Origin: Bostrychus sinensis
Lineage: Eukaryota; Chordata; Actinopteri; Gobiiformes; Eleotridae
Assembly (NCBI GenBank): GCA_020698575.1
Contig: CM036250.1
Coordinates: 23,215,500 to 23,279,499 of the forward strand
Direction: 5' to 3'
Length of the DNA: 64,000 nucleotides
Part shown: positions 12,545 through 24,600 of the stretch, in pieces
How the letters are laid out: each line of letters opens with the position of its first letter
Numbering within the stretch: position 1 is the first letter of the stretch
Translations under genes and position numbers: made by a program
Notes under the pieces: model-generated
What the model was told of the DNA's origin: nothing
The model's database searches: none
What the model saw: only the letters and a program-made list of their open reading frames with translations

Positions 12545-13195
12545 TTGGCCTCCATTTTCAATGAAAATGTATCTGGTTATTAGTCTGAGATGGGTCATCC
12601 AAGTTTAGACAGCCTCTCACCTGGCAAAACCTCAGAGGGGATAAAAGTTCAGCTTACACACCAGTCTCCTCAGACAGCACTAACATTGGTTGTTGTTTTG
12701 GTTGTTTTGCTTATGAATTATGATAGAATAATAAAATATTAGGATGGGTGAGTTAACCAAAATGGATATAAACATAACACGTAATAACATTTTTCTGTGT
12801 AATTTGTAATGCTAATGCTTTTTTTTTTTTTTTTTTTTTTTTAGGGTAATGTGAAAACAGTATATTTATTTGTTCTTGACTGCTGGTAAAACATGCTCAA
12901 CTCATGCCCATAGACTTTAGTGTGACAAATAACTGCTGATGATTGTTATCAGGCATATGACTGTTAAACATTTTGCAAGAACAACTTACCCAAAACACTT
13001 CTGTATACACCCCTCATTGCCCAATGCAGTAAAATAGTAAATACCATACATATCAAAAGCATATGTTAATAATGTGTTATTATTCATAAAATTAAAACAA
13101 TATACAATAAAAGTTTGTTTTTGGTCGAACTTGCACAAACCCAGTCAGGTCTCTGTGATGTAGGATGTCGTTCATAAAACGATGAAAAGTATTTC
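12545..13195. other. short intergenic spacer between rab5if and dhx35
   Basis: No gene seen. It holds a poly-T tract of about 23 bases ending near 12842 and otherwise AT-rich unique sequence. The 0.7 kb distance makes co-directional transcription interference or readthrough possible but not shown. Confidence 0.6.
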
Positions 13196-13260
13196 GTGTC
13201 ATGACGTCGTTGCCGCTACGAAACACACGTGACGTAGAAGCCAAGATGGCGGCTTCTCTC
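13196..13260 (+). promoter_or_regulatory. dhx35: dhx35 core promoter with CRE, E-box and YY1-like element
   Basis: A CRE-like TGACGTCG near 13203, CACGTGACGTAG near 13226 (E-box plus half CRE), and AAGATGGCGGC overlapping the start codon, which is the classical downstream YY1 element of TATA-less housekeeping promoters. All lie within 65 bases. Transcription probably starts within or just upstream of this cluster. Confidence 0.55.
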
Positions 13261-16200
13261 TCCACGAAGAAATTTTGGAAGCCGGGTGAGTGCAATTTAT
13301 ACAACCAAGCATACATTTGCTGCGAATGTTTCACCTTTTTTAGGGCGATAAACATTAAGTTAGTCAGTGCTGGTGTGTTCTGCGGAGGAGTTTAGTGCGG
13401 TAATGTCTATCATACACTGTGCGGCCAGGTAACTTCGCAATGATAGCGCATATAACGTTAACATAGTTGTTGATAGTTCAGACTATACCAGTTAATAGGT
13501 TTATAGTGATGCTCATAAATTCATTATTGCTCAAGAGAGACCACGACGTTTGATAAACTCCAGCTCCTGTCCTGACCATCACCATCTTCTGCTCTTATCC
13601 AGGATCTGAGGGACCAGGGATTACAGAGGAGCGGGAGCTGAGCTCAGAGACCACCGGCTCCCCCGTCATCTACAACCCCAACACCGCGCTCTCCATAGAG
13701 AAACAGCGGCAGAAACTCCCAGTGTTTAAGGTTTTTCCACGTTAATCATCCTATAGGTTTTATTTTTATAGTTTCCTCTTGTTATATTGATTAATTTGTT
13801 AATGTATGCGTTTCCCCTATTCAGCACAGGAACAACATATTGTACTTAGTTGAGAGCTTCCAAACCATCATCATAGTAGGAGAGACAGGATGTGGCAAGA
13901 CAACACAGATACCTCAGGTTAGTATAATTTTGTTTGGTTGCAAAATGCACAGTACTGCAGTGGGCTGATGCTCATTATGTGTGAAGTTTGGATAGTGATT
14001 TACCATGACCTTGTCTTGTTGCTTAGTAGCCTTTATTTTAGCAACTTCTGGACATCATCAGCTATACTATAATTTATGCAGAGGCTTTTCTGCAGCATAG
14101 ATTTTTTGTTCTATGCTTTGTGCTTCCTCTCCTTAGGATCTGTAATTTTTTCTCTTGATCCCTCTTAGTACTTGCTGGAGGCTGGCTGGGCAGCTGAAGG
14201 AAAGGTGATCGGCGTGACACAGCCTCGTCGTGTAGCTGCTATCTCAGTAAGACCTTCAATAATGTCCTCAACAACTATCACTCACTGCCCATTCCTGTGG
14301 CAAAATTTGATTTACGCTGATTATGGTCATAGGTTGCAGGTCGTGTTGCAGAAGAGCGTGGTGCTCTTTTGGGTCATGAGATTGGCTATACCATTCGCTT
14401 TGATGACTGCTCTGATTCTCAAGCTACAAGAATCAAGGTACCTTAGCACACCTGTGTTTTTTTTTACCTTTTCTTTTTTATTATTTCTAAGTTATGTTGT
14501 GTTTTAGTTTCTTACAGATGGTATGCTGGTGCGAGAGATGATGGCCGATCCTCTTTTGAAAAAATACAGGTAAATGACAACATTGCAACTATTCCATTTG
14601 GATTTTGGTCTATCAGTGGCATCACACATGTAATATTGTCCTCCTCAGTGTTTTGATGCTAGATGAAGCACATGAGAGGACCCTTTATACAGACATAGCC
14701 ATCGGCTTATTAAAGAAGGTAATTCAGTAAATGCCAGATAAAAGGAAAAAACATTAATAAAAAGTTAGGCTTGCAACCAGTATTCTAATATTTGAAATTA
14801 TGTACTTGCTTCTTCCTTAGATTCAGAAAAAGCGGCGGGACCTACGGGTGATTGTGGCCTCTGCCACTCTGGATGCCAAGGTGACAGCATCATTAAGATG
14901 AACAGATATGCTTGGATCAAGAGAAAATACAGAAATATCATGTCAGGTCACATCACCTTGATCTGACATCTGACATACTCTGATGAAAGACTGACAAAAA
15001 CAGACAGAAAAACAGGCCTTGGGCATGTTGAAAAGAAAAGGAGTCAGCTAAAATAGTTGATAAAACATCTCATCAGAAAGTCTTTTATCCATATGGAAAT
15101 GATTTACCTAAACTGCTGTTGTAAGCTGTCTTCTTTCAAATTAGCACATTAACAGCAAGAAAGGCAGTTTATCACTTTGTACAACTACTACAAGTAGAAC
15201 ACACTTTGTAAACTTTGTACTACGCTATTACTCTGTTACAACACTATTGATGTAGTTTGATTTTTGTAAAGCACTTCTTTTGTGAGTATACTTATTTTAT
15301 TTATTAATGAATAGTTTTTTTTTATATTGATTCTGTCCAAAGAAATTTCATGAGTTCTTCAACCTGAATGAATCTGGTGATCCCAACAAAGACACATGTG
15401 GTATTCTGACAGTGGAAGGACGCACCTTTCCAGTGGACATTTTCTACACAGTCAGGTATAGAAATAATATCCTGCTATGTTGTCAAAGTGTAATGTTTTT
15501 AATCTCTAACACCTCTGGTTTGTTTACAGTCCTGTTCCAGATTATGTGAAGGCTACTGTGGAGACGGTGCTTAAGATCCATGAGTCAGAGGATGATGGCG
15601 ATGTCCTGGCTTTTCTTACTGGACAGGTTTGTGGCTGTATATCATATTAAATGGTGTTTGTCATTTGGTCTTGATATCCTCACCAAAGTTATGACTTAAT
15701 ATGATTTCTCTTTGTTCTTTTTGAATGCTCTTTTAGGAAGAGGTAGAAAAGGTTGTTTCTCTTCTAGTGGAGCAAGCTCGATCTTTGTCTCGATATGGCA
15801 TGAAGAAACACCTTCGAATTTTGCCTATGTATTCTGGGCTGCCTTATGCTGATCAGATGAAAGTGTTTGAAAGGGTGCCCTCTTCTGTGCGCAAGGTGAA
15901 CAAATCTCTATACTACATTTTACTATCCCTAAACCCACAACTCTGCCATAATGCATCTGATTAATTGTTTTACTGATTTGTTTCAGGTCGTGGTTGCTAC
16001 AAACATTGCTGAGACTTCCATTACTATAAATGGGATTGTATTTGTCATTGATTGTGCATTTGTGAAACTGCGGGCCTATAATCCTCGCACTGCCATTGAA
16101 TCACTGGTGGTTACCCCAATTTCCAAAGCTTCAGCTAGCCAAAGGGCTGGGAGAGCTGGAAGAAACCGGCCAGGCAAATGCTTTAGGTTGTACACGGGTA

Positions 16201-19165
16201 TGTATCTCAAAGAAAATAATTATACATAGTTTTTCTGTCTTGGATTCTCTTAATACCTTAACATCTTTGTTTTACCTCTGTCCCTTTTCACAGAGGAAGA
16301 CTATGAAAAACTGCCTCCTGCTACTGTGCCAGAGATGCAGCGTACCAATTTGGCCCCTGTCATCCTGCAGCTCAAAGCATTAGGCATTGACAATGTGCTG
16401 CGGTTCAGCTTTCTGTCGGTGAGTAGCTCATTTTGCTGCCACAGGCCTCATAAGATGTGTTCACCCACTGTGAAATCAAATGTTCTTGTATAATTTAATT
16501 AGTGGGAGTGCCCCCTAACCTATACAAAAAGGCACTATATATTTAAGTATGTCAGTGTTTGTGCTTGTACAGATGATGCAAAGAGACAATTTGTCATGGT
16601 AATACTTTATGATAACTACACACTATAAAGCATTAGTTAAAGTGGGTTAAGGATTAGTAACCAGTTTATTATTTTTATTAATAAACAACATTTGAATTAA
16701 TTTATTTTTTATTAATATTAAATTCTTGAGTAATGAGTTCATGTAAATCAATGCAAACTTCTATATCAGTGGTATCAGTTTCTGTGAAATGTTTTTAATT
16801 TTGTTAACTACATATTTATTATTATATTATTACTACTACACATTTGAACTTACTGTTTTTGTAGCCCCCACCTGCTCAGACCATGGTTCAGGCGTTGGAG
16901 TTGCTCTATGCCTTAGGAGGTAGGAAATGGTTTGTAGATGTAAAGGTAAGCCTCTCTTTTGTTGCATGTTAACCTTTTTTTTTTTTTTCAGGTTTGGATC
17001 ATTATGGCCGCTTGACTGATCCAATGGGTTTACGAATGGCAGAGTTTCCACTCAGTCCCATGTTTGCAAAGATGCTTCTTGAGTCTGGAAACTTCGGTTG
17101 TTCTAAAGAAATTGTCACCATTGCAGCAATGATGCAGATTCAGAATATATTTGTTGTTCCTCCCAATCAGAAGAAAGTTGCTGTAAGTGAAAATAGGCTT
17201 TGTTAAACAGTCCAATGTACTCATTTCTTAGAATTGCTCAACAGTAAGGTCATTCAACCCCACAGGCTCGAGAGCACCGGAAATTTGCTGTTGCAGAAGG
17301 AGACCATCTCACCATGCTAAATGTTTATGAAGCATTCTTAAAGGTAATGCTTAGGTTTTTGTATAGATATTTTAGAAATAATAGGTAATATCATTGTTCA
17401 TTTTTGTTTGTTGGACTAGTTCTGACATTAATCATCACCTCTTCATAAGTTATGTTTTTATTTCTTTTTGGCTGTTCCCTTTTAGCTGTCACCTCAGTCA
17501 ACCATTTGCCTCAATTTAACCCTATATCCTCTTCTCTCAACTAACGTCATGTCCTCTTTGATTACACCCATAAGCCACTCCTTTGGGCTTCTTCAAGGCC
17601 TCCTGTCTGGCAGCTCTAACCTCAGCGTTCTTTTGCCATTGTCACTATACCTTCTCTGAGCTGTATACCATCTTATTCTGGCCTCTCTGACTTAATCTCC
17701 AAAACATTTAACATGAGATGTGATGTACTCATTCCTAATGCGTTTTATTCTTGTCGCTCCCAAAGAGAACCTCAGCTGTGTAGATTAGCCAAATAACCAG
17801 CAACTGCTGTATAACGAATAAAAGTTGTTCCATAGAATATTTTTAATAATCTTGTATCCATGTACTTCATGTTTTTCTCTTCAGCACCAAAAGAGCTCCC
17901 AGTGGTGCCAGGAACACTTTCTGAATTACAAGGGGCTGCTTCGAGCTGTGACTGTACGAGAGCAGCTGCGACGTCTCATGAACAAATTTAAGGTGCCACG
18001 AACATCCAGTGAAGGTATGTGGATGTTCTTTAATATAGTTTTTTTGATGTTTTATTTACAGTATATGTCAAAATGTATTTAAATATAACTGTCATGCCCT
18101 CTATGGGTTGTCATGGGTTCTCTTGGGGGAACTGCAGCTTCCTCCCACTGCCTCATAGAGATTCAGGTATAGGTGAATTGATGACTTCAAAATGCTCCTA
18201 GTGAATTAATGTGAGAATTAATGGTTGTCTATCAGTGTGTGTCTCTGGTTTAGCCCCATGACTTACTAGACACTATCTCTCATAGTTGCTGGTGTAGGCT
18301 CCAGTCACCCCTAACAGGAATGAAAAAAATTAATCAGTGAATAAAATGTTAATTGTATCAGTTTCCAGTCTCAATGTTACAACTTCTCACAGGAGATCCA
18401 GATGTGATTCTGAGGTGCATTGTGTCTGGGTTTTTTGCCAATGCAGCCCGTATTCATCACTCCGGTTCATACAGGTGATTTATTATCTTTATACATCATC
18501 CCAATACTTTTTGCAGTATTGTTAATTACCATGTTATTTTTCTGACAGGACTTTGCGTGATGATCGTGAGCTTCATATCCACCCTAATTCTGTGCTGTAT
18601 GGAGAGAAACCTCCAAAATGGTTAGAAGATTTGCCCATTATATTATATACTTACATCTGATTCTATCTCTCTTTTTCATATTGCTATTTTGCCATTTTCA
18701 GGGTTGTTTTTAATGAAGTGGTTCAGACAACAAAGTACTACATGCGTGATGTGACTGCTGTTGAGTCATCTTGGCTGGTTGAGTTGGCTCCTCACTTTTA
18801 CAAACAGGCTAAGGTAGGTCAAAGCTAATCAGAGTATCCCCAAGGTCTTAAAAGTAATCAAAAGGTACGAATGTTGCCTGCGTCAAAATCATGGTCTTAT
18901 ATCTTATTTACAGGTATGAAATTTTCACATTGCAACTTAGTCTTGTGTTTTCTCTGTTGTAGTAATATGATACATGGCAACTAATAATTGCAAAAGTCTA
19001 TCATGAGTGGTATTACAAATGTCTTAAAGTCAAATTTTACCTGTAAAACAAACCCTTGCGATGCCCTTTCATTAATATTGAGAAAGATGTTAAGCTGTGC
19101 CCTGTCCTATTTTTTTTTTTTTTCAGCATGGTTCACTGGCCAGTAAGAGGTCCCGGGTGCTGTAA
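13246..19165 (+). CDS. dhx35: DEAH-box RNA helicase DHX35 (complete CDS, 21 coding exons)
   Basis: ATP-dependent DEAH/RHA helicase found in spliceosomal C complexes; acts in the nucleus. Exons: 13246-13285, 13603-13730, 13825-13917, 14169-14246, 14333-14437, 14508-14569, 14649-14718, 14821-14880, 15343-15455, 15530-15626, 15737-15895, 15987-16197, 16294-16418, 16865-16919, 16992-17182, 17266-17343, 17885-18014, 18393-18474, 18549-18620, 18702-18813, 19127-19165. All are GT-AG and phase-consistent; 2100 nt, 699 aa plus stop (human 703). Motifs: I GETGCGKTT (75-83, catalytic K81), Ia TQPRRVAA, Ib TDGMLVRE, II DEAH (174-177), III SAT (206-208), V TNIAETSITI (340-349), VI QRAGRAGR (387-394). The HA2/OB C-terminal part follows with IQNIFVVPPNQK and WCQEHFLNYKGL. 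The tail ends KRSRVL. No broken motif was seen. Intron 17 carries a SINE copy, and the longest internal gaps (14881-15342, 17344-17884) hold only intronic sequence. Confidence 0.96.
16595..16760. repeat. possible degenerate DNA-transposon fragment in dhx35 intron 13
   Basis: AT-rich stretch opening with GGTAATACTTTATGATAAC and carrying ATAAAGCATTAGTTAA-type words. Similar words recur near 43200-43450, suggesting a dispersed short element. Low confidence without alignment. Confidence 0.3.
18120..18345 (+). repeat. degenerate SINE-type dispersed repeat in dhx35 intron 17
   Basis: The stretch runs from CAGCTTCCTCCCACTGCCTC through TAATGGTTGTCTATCAGTGT to GGCTCCAGTCACCCCTAACA and an A-rich tail. 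This is the order of words in a very common percomorph dispersed repeat. Related minus-orientation copies occur at 26215-26440, 50750-50955 and 62180-62415. Confidence 0.6.
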
Positions 19166-20897
19166 CTTCTACCATCACTGTACCGTCTTATTTAGGAGTC
19201 TCCATTTCAAACTGCCACCACACTTGGCATTTCATTGTATATACACATGTAATATATATTTATTGTTCATGTTCACAAGCCTTTTACACTATGGATCTGT
19301 GCTGAAACGGAAGCCAATGACTGATATTTGGTCTGTATGAAAAGTTGCTTCCTTTACTTTGATTTGTCTGTGACAATGATAAAAAGTAATGAATGTAGAC
19401 GATAACAGGACTTGCATTCATTGAAGCATGGTTGTATAGTTTAGCTGGTGACTCTTCATACTTGTACATAAGCAGAGCAGGCTCAAGTCCAGGGGATATG
19501 CTACTATACCTGGGTCTTGGCTTCATTATTTTTTTAAGCCTGTAGTTTTCTTTTTTGCATGATAAATAATGAAAGATCTTTGACTGTGAGGATGTTTCAC
19601 TTTGAGGGACTTAAACTGAGTGCCTTTATGTTAATAATGGCTTAAGACTTAATTTAAATATTCTGTACGAATATATGTTACACAATTTCAATTAATTTGA
19701 TGCAGATGAAATGCATTTATATTTTGTAGCCATTTGTTTTGCTACTTTTAGATATGCCTCCCAACAGTCTAGCTCAAAGATAAAGGCCTTGTCACCATTT
19801 AGTGCCAGATTTTTATTCAGTTTATTTCACATTTCATTACAACATGAAATGTGCAAATATTTATAAACACTGTAAATGAAAAACTGTGAATTCAACACTT
19901 GAGATGAAGTGCCATTTGTCCTATGATTACGCAGAGAATCATAAGACCACCCAAAAAGTGGTAGCATTTATTATCTTAAGCCACAGAAGAAGGCATCTGG
20001 ACATGGTTTGTTTCAGCCCTTATTGTCAACGTCCCTTGATGAGATATGAATTGTTCAAAACTGTCCAAAAGCTTTTTCCTGTACAGGCGCAAGCTAATAA
20101 GTTAGAATATTGTAAAGTTTAATTTAAAGTGAAACACAGAGTATATAGATTCAGTACACATAAATATAATTATTAATTATGGCATACAGTTATTGTAAAG
20201 GAAATTTCAAAATCACATTATGATAAATGTTTGAAATATCTCAACTGTCTACTGAATCTTCTGTATATGTATGTTTTTCACTTTTTGTATTGAACTTCTT
20301 TTGACAATATTCTAATTTATTGACGTGCACTTGCATATGATGACTTGCAGTATATGGCTGAAAACCTCCAGACTCGAGCCAACTCACATTATTGCCTTTC
20401 TCCCATAACTCTTTGAAACACATTGTCCCACATTATATAGCAGGTTAATAGAAATGTATTGATTTACTGTATGTAGCTTTACCATTGAAATTTTGTTTTT
20501 GCCTGAAGCATTCAGTGAAAGAAATAATGTCGTCTCTTTGATGGGATAAGCTTTAAAGCCATAAAGTCACTCAATTTTACTTATGCCTGCATGTTTTTCA
20601 CTCAACATGTTGTAAAAGTATAGACTCAATAAAGTTCAACACCAGTGCAACAAATTTTATAGCTGTGAGGTAAACTTACTAGTAATTAGATGAGGTTGAG
20701 TTGCATGTTAAACTGCACTGTAATATCCACCTTATTGACCACACTTGAGGTTGTTTTGTGTAGAGACAAAATGAGAAAACGTGTTTAATCTCATATGTGC
20801 TGACTCTTGGGTCTGTATGCAGCCAGATTATCTGTGTAACTGCTTTACTTCCAAAGGAATACTCTTGTGCCATTTTCTCCTCATATGTTTAAATAAA
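19166..20897 (+). other. dhx35: dhx35 3' UTR region and polyadenylation signals
   Basis: Non-coding and AT-rich after the TAA. AATAAA signals lie at 20628-20633 and 20892-20897. The first is followed by a T-rich stretch. If either is used, the 3' UTR includes the palindromic element at 20086-20336. Shorter, non-canonical ends cannot be excluded. Confidence 0.5.
20086..20336. mobile_element. palindromic MITE-like element with about 70 bp imperfect inverted ends
   Basis: The left arm (about 20088-20157) and the reverse complement of the right arm (about 20248-20336) share AGAATATTGT, GTGAAA and AGATTCAGTA in the same order and spacing. The unit is about 250 bp and has no coding capacity, which fits a non-autonomous DNA transposon. 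The superfamily is not certain because target duplications are not clear. Confidence 0.6.
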
Positions 20898-21606
20898 GCG
20901 TTATTGTCATGCACTTGAATGAAATGTATTAACACTTCCATAGATAGTCCTATATATTGTAGTAATATACATGTTTTCTCAGGTTAGGTAAAATGCACAA
21001 AACACACCAAAACACTACCCTACAAACCAAGTTACATAAAAACATTAAAGTACAATAAATTATGTTCTTCAATTGCGTTTCTGTATTCATTCACAAAAAA
21101 ATGTTGTTGCAGGACTCAACTTTACCAGGAGGTGGCGCTGTTACCTTACAATATGTCTTAGACAATTTTAGTGAGCTGTATTGAGAGAAGTTTGAATTAT
21201 TACTCAGTTATCACTAAACATTTGTTCTACTGACTAAAACTATGGAAAGAGTTTCAGGGAAAATCGTACATAGAGGGAGCCTAATAAAGAAAACCCTGTC
21301 CCACATACAGTAGCACGGGTTCTTTTTTTTTTTTTTAAGATTTAAAAGATTAATTTAAAAAAATCAGCAAGGCTATAAATATTAAAAATAGCACTTTTAC
21401 TTAGGTCAGTTTATTTTAAATTAAGATTATTTTAAGAATCCTGAGCCCACCACTACTCGCTCACAGGACCGTTGCCGTAGATATAAACATACTGTTGCTG
21501 GGAGCCATTACAGATTCGATGACAGAACGTGATGAGGTCACCAGCGTGACGCAGAGTGTGGGCCTAATAAACTTATCCAGTTGCTGGCTGCTGCTAAATG
21601 CTCTCA
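20898..21606. other. spacer between dhx35 and the unrecognised gene, including its probable 5' region
   Basis: AT-rich sequence with a T-tract near 21325. It also holds a good CTCF-like motif at 21125-21139 and a more GC-balanced 21440-21600 that would be the promoter/5' UTR of the downstream gene. No other coding region seen. Confidence 0.45.
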
Positions 21607-24600
21607 ATGGAGTCAATTAATTTCAAAGTCAGACCTTTGCAGTTGCAATTTACAGTCAAGAATAAGAATATTCCCCTAAAGAATGGTAGGGTACTTTCAC
21701 ACAGTTTGTTTGTTGATTGCATGCTTGTAAAATAACATTAGCCATAAATTAGCTTAACTGTGTCATAAGTTTTTTTCTTTGCATTTGTAAGCTAACTATG
21801 ATTCAAAAGCTAACTGCGTTTTTTTGGTTCTAACTTAGCTCAGTTCGGTTAGAGAGGGGATTTGTGGTCTCTCTTGGTATATGGTATTCAGTCTAGATGT
21901 GCTTAATAGTTGTAGTATGGCTGATGGCAGTCATTGTAGGGCAGTAGAGCTAATCTAAACAGCTCAAAATAATATAATTAAGTGTGAAGCACATTACTAC
22001 AGACTACTATGACCTTAAATGCAGAAAACAGTGTATTCACCTTTCTTTTCTCTTTAGACATGAAAATAATCTGTCTTATTACATTTATCTAAATTTCTCA
22101 AATGTTGTTTTAGTGTCTAAGATGGTGTTTTCTGACGTGACCATGGATGCTTTCTCCATCATGTATGACAAACAAGTAAAAGTGGACAAGGTAATTTTGT
22201 GTTTGTCAGCTCTGCTTAGTTGTCCATTACTGTAGTGTTAACTCTTACATGTGATGTGACAAAACAGCAGTTTCAACAGGCTTGGCTAATATGATGTTTA
22301 CTGACTGTATTTCAGTGCTTTTCAAAAATCATTGACACATTTTAGCCAATTTAAAGAATGTTTAACTATTTTAAAGGCTCTGATAGGAACACGAGTCATG
22401 TGTGAATTGTAATTACCCCCTGTTCAAAGTTTGTTCATGTTTTGAAAGAAAACAGTGGGGTTAATATTTTCCTTCTTAATGAACCCACAACCTCAAGACT
22501 ACAATGAGTGCCACTATTGGCTAGGCTTGTTGAATGACATATCTCAGTAGTAAAGTAAAGTACAATGACAGCAATTGACATGAGAAAAAACATTTAAATG
22601 TTAACAGTAGGTATTCTCTGTTGCCATAAAAAAATACGTAAAATATGTCAAAATTAGGCAACGCATTTTCATAATAATTTTATATTAAGTATGCTGAACA
22701 AAGAAGAAAATTTGGCTTTTTTTTTGGTGCACGTCTTACAGTGATCCAGTAAAAGGATGGATGTGAGTGGTTATCATCTTTCTCAGCTGAATATTTCCCA
22801 ATACAGTCTTGTATATTTAAGCAGGTGTATGCATGACAAAAGAATAAATAAAAGATTTCAAGCCTGGGAGGAATTTTTACATCTGCAGGGAGGATGCAAT
22901 CAGTAGCATGGGACTTGGAGAGGCCTCCCCGGGTGACAAATTGAAAGTGTCTCGGTCTAGTTTATAGCCCTGATCAGGTCAAACGAAAAATATTGGAGGT
23001 CTGGGTGAAGAGACAGGCCCGCCTGGTGCAGATAAATGGACTGATCATTTCTTATTGAGAAACAATTCCTAAAAGGTAGTTTACTGTGTGACTGGGGAAG
23101 CGGCGAGCGGCGCGGAGCACGCACGCCCGCTGCTCCCTCCCTGACCCTTCCTCCAGCGCTGGGATTAAATGGATAGAGAGAACGCGTGTTTCTGATGGCA
23201 CTCCTCCACCGGAGAGACACTCCATTTGTTATGAAGTAGGGGTTCTGATGAAGTGTGGGGAGCTCCTCTTTCTCTTTTCCCCTCTTTTTTCATCCTTCCT
23301 TTCTAAGGCACTACAAGGCCGGCCTTCAGTCTGCTTCACGTGAAATGGATGGAAGGAGCCGATTGAATTTTACACTCCCCTGCTCATGATTAATGTGTTT
23401 GGTGTAGGCTTTCTTAGCAGTGGAACTCCAAATCCACTAGCTGGTGCTCAAGCTCCTTCATGGCTACAGTTCCTAAGTTGGCACACAGTGGCAGATATGG
23501 TCATTACAGAGTGGGCACATCTGATAGAACAAAATCCCCTCTCATTGCCCACCAGCTCATATAATCCTGGTCGCCTTGTGGTAATAGGAAATCTTCATGG
23601 TTAGTTTCTCAGTTTGCTCTGTTCTCTGTTTCTGGGCAGGCTGTTCTGCAAGTGTCACTTTATCTCCTAACTGTTAAAAGGTGGGATGACTTAAAAGGAC
23701 ATCTTATGTAAAATACAATTTGTTTTACACTTTTCAGACATTTAATTTAAGTTTTGTGCAAAGAGTCAGCCTTACTCTCCAAAGACAGTAAAGTTATCTT
23801 TTATTGCACTGCTGTAAGAATTGCGCAACTTATAGCATTTAAGTTTGTATGAATAAGAAAATCATTATCATAAACTATTCTGTGTGAGTGAATGTTATTT
23901 TCTCACTCAGTTCACACATATAGATGTTGTTCAATTCACGTCCTTTAGGTAAATTGTGTGTTGCCCTGTTGGAAGTCCCAGTGCATCCTGTGCCTTGGTC
24001 CAAGCACTGCTTCGATCATCAGGACTACAGTGGATGATGGATGGAGCTGTCTGCCTCCAAGTTGTCATAGCATCTGTTGCAAGGGGCTCACTTTATCCTG
24101 CTCCATATCACACTTGTGCACACTGGATAGGTCTCCAGCAGCTACAGTTGTGTTTGATGGCTAATGAAGAAATTGTCTGTTATTTCATGAGGTTGCTGCA
24201 CTTCATATCTCTGTAAAGGTCCTCTATTATGCTAAATTTACTTTTTTTAGCCTTTAACCATGTTGTAATGTTTGCACTTCAGCAACATACCTGGAGTAGT
24301 ATTTTTTTGGAAACACTGTGTCATGGCTCTATAGACACATGAAACCAGGAAGTGCTGCTGAGCATTTCTAAAGCCCATACACCATCACCAGACTCATTCT
24401 GATAAATTCAGCGCTTAAATGTGGTCATTACGAATTCGTAAGCTCATGTATCTATCTGTTATTGTCATTATGCTAATAGCCTTGCTAAATAGCCATTTTA
24501 TGTGCTGTCCAGTCTTCTCTGTTTCCAGCAGAGGGCCTCAGACACCTAATCCAAGCGTTCTCTGCAAAGTCAAAATAACAACTCACTCCTAAGAAGATGT

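Noticed and set aside
21440..21500. X-box-like GTTGCC words (RFX site, would suggest a ciliary gene) upstream of the unrecognised gene
   Set aside because: The second half-site does not fit the consensus, so I draw no functional conclusion.
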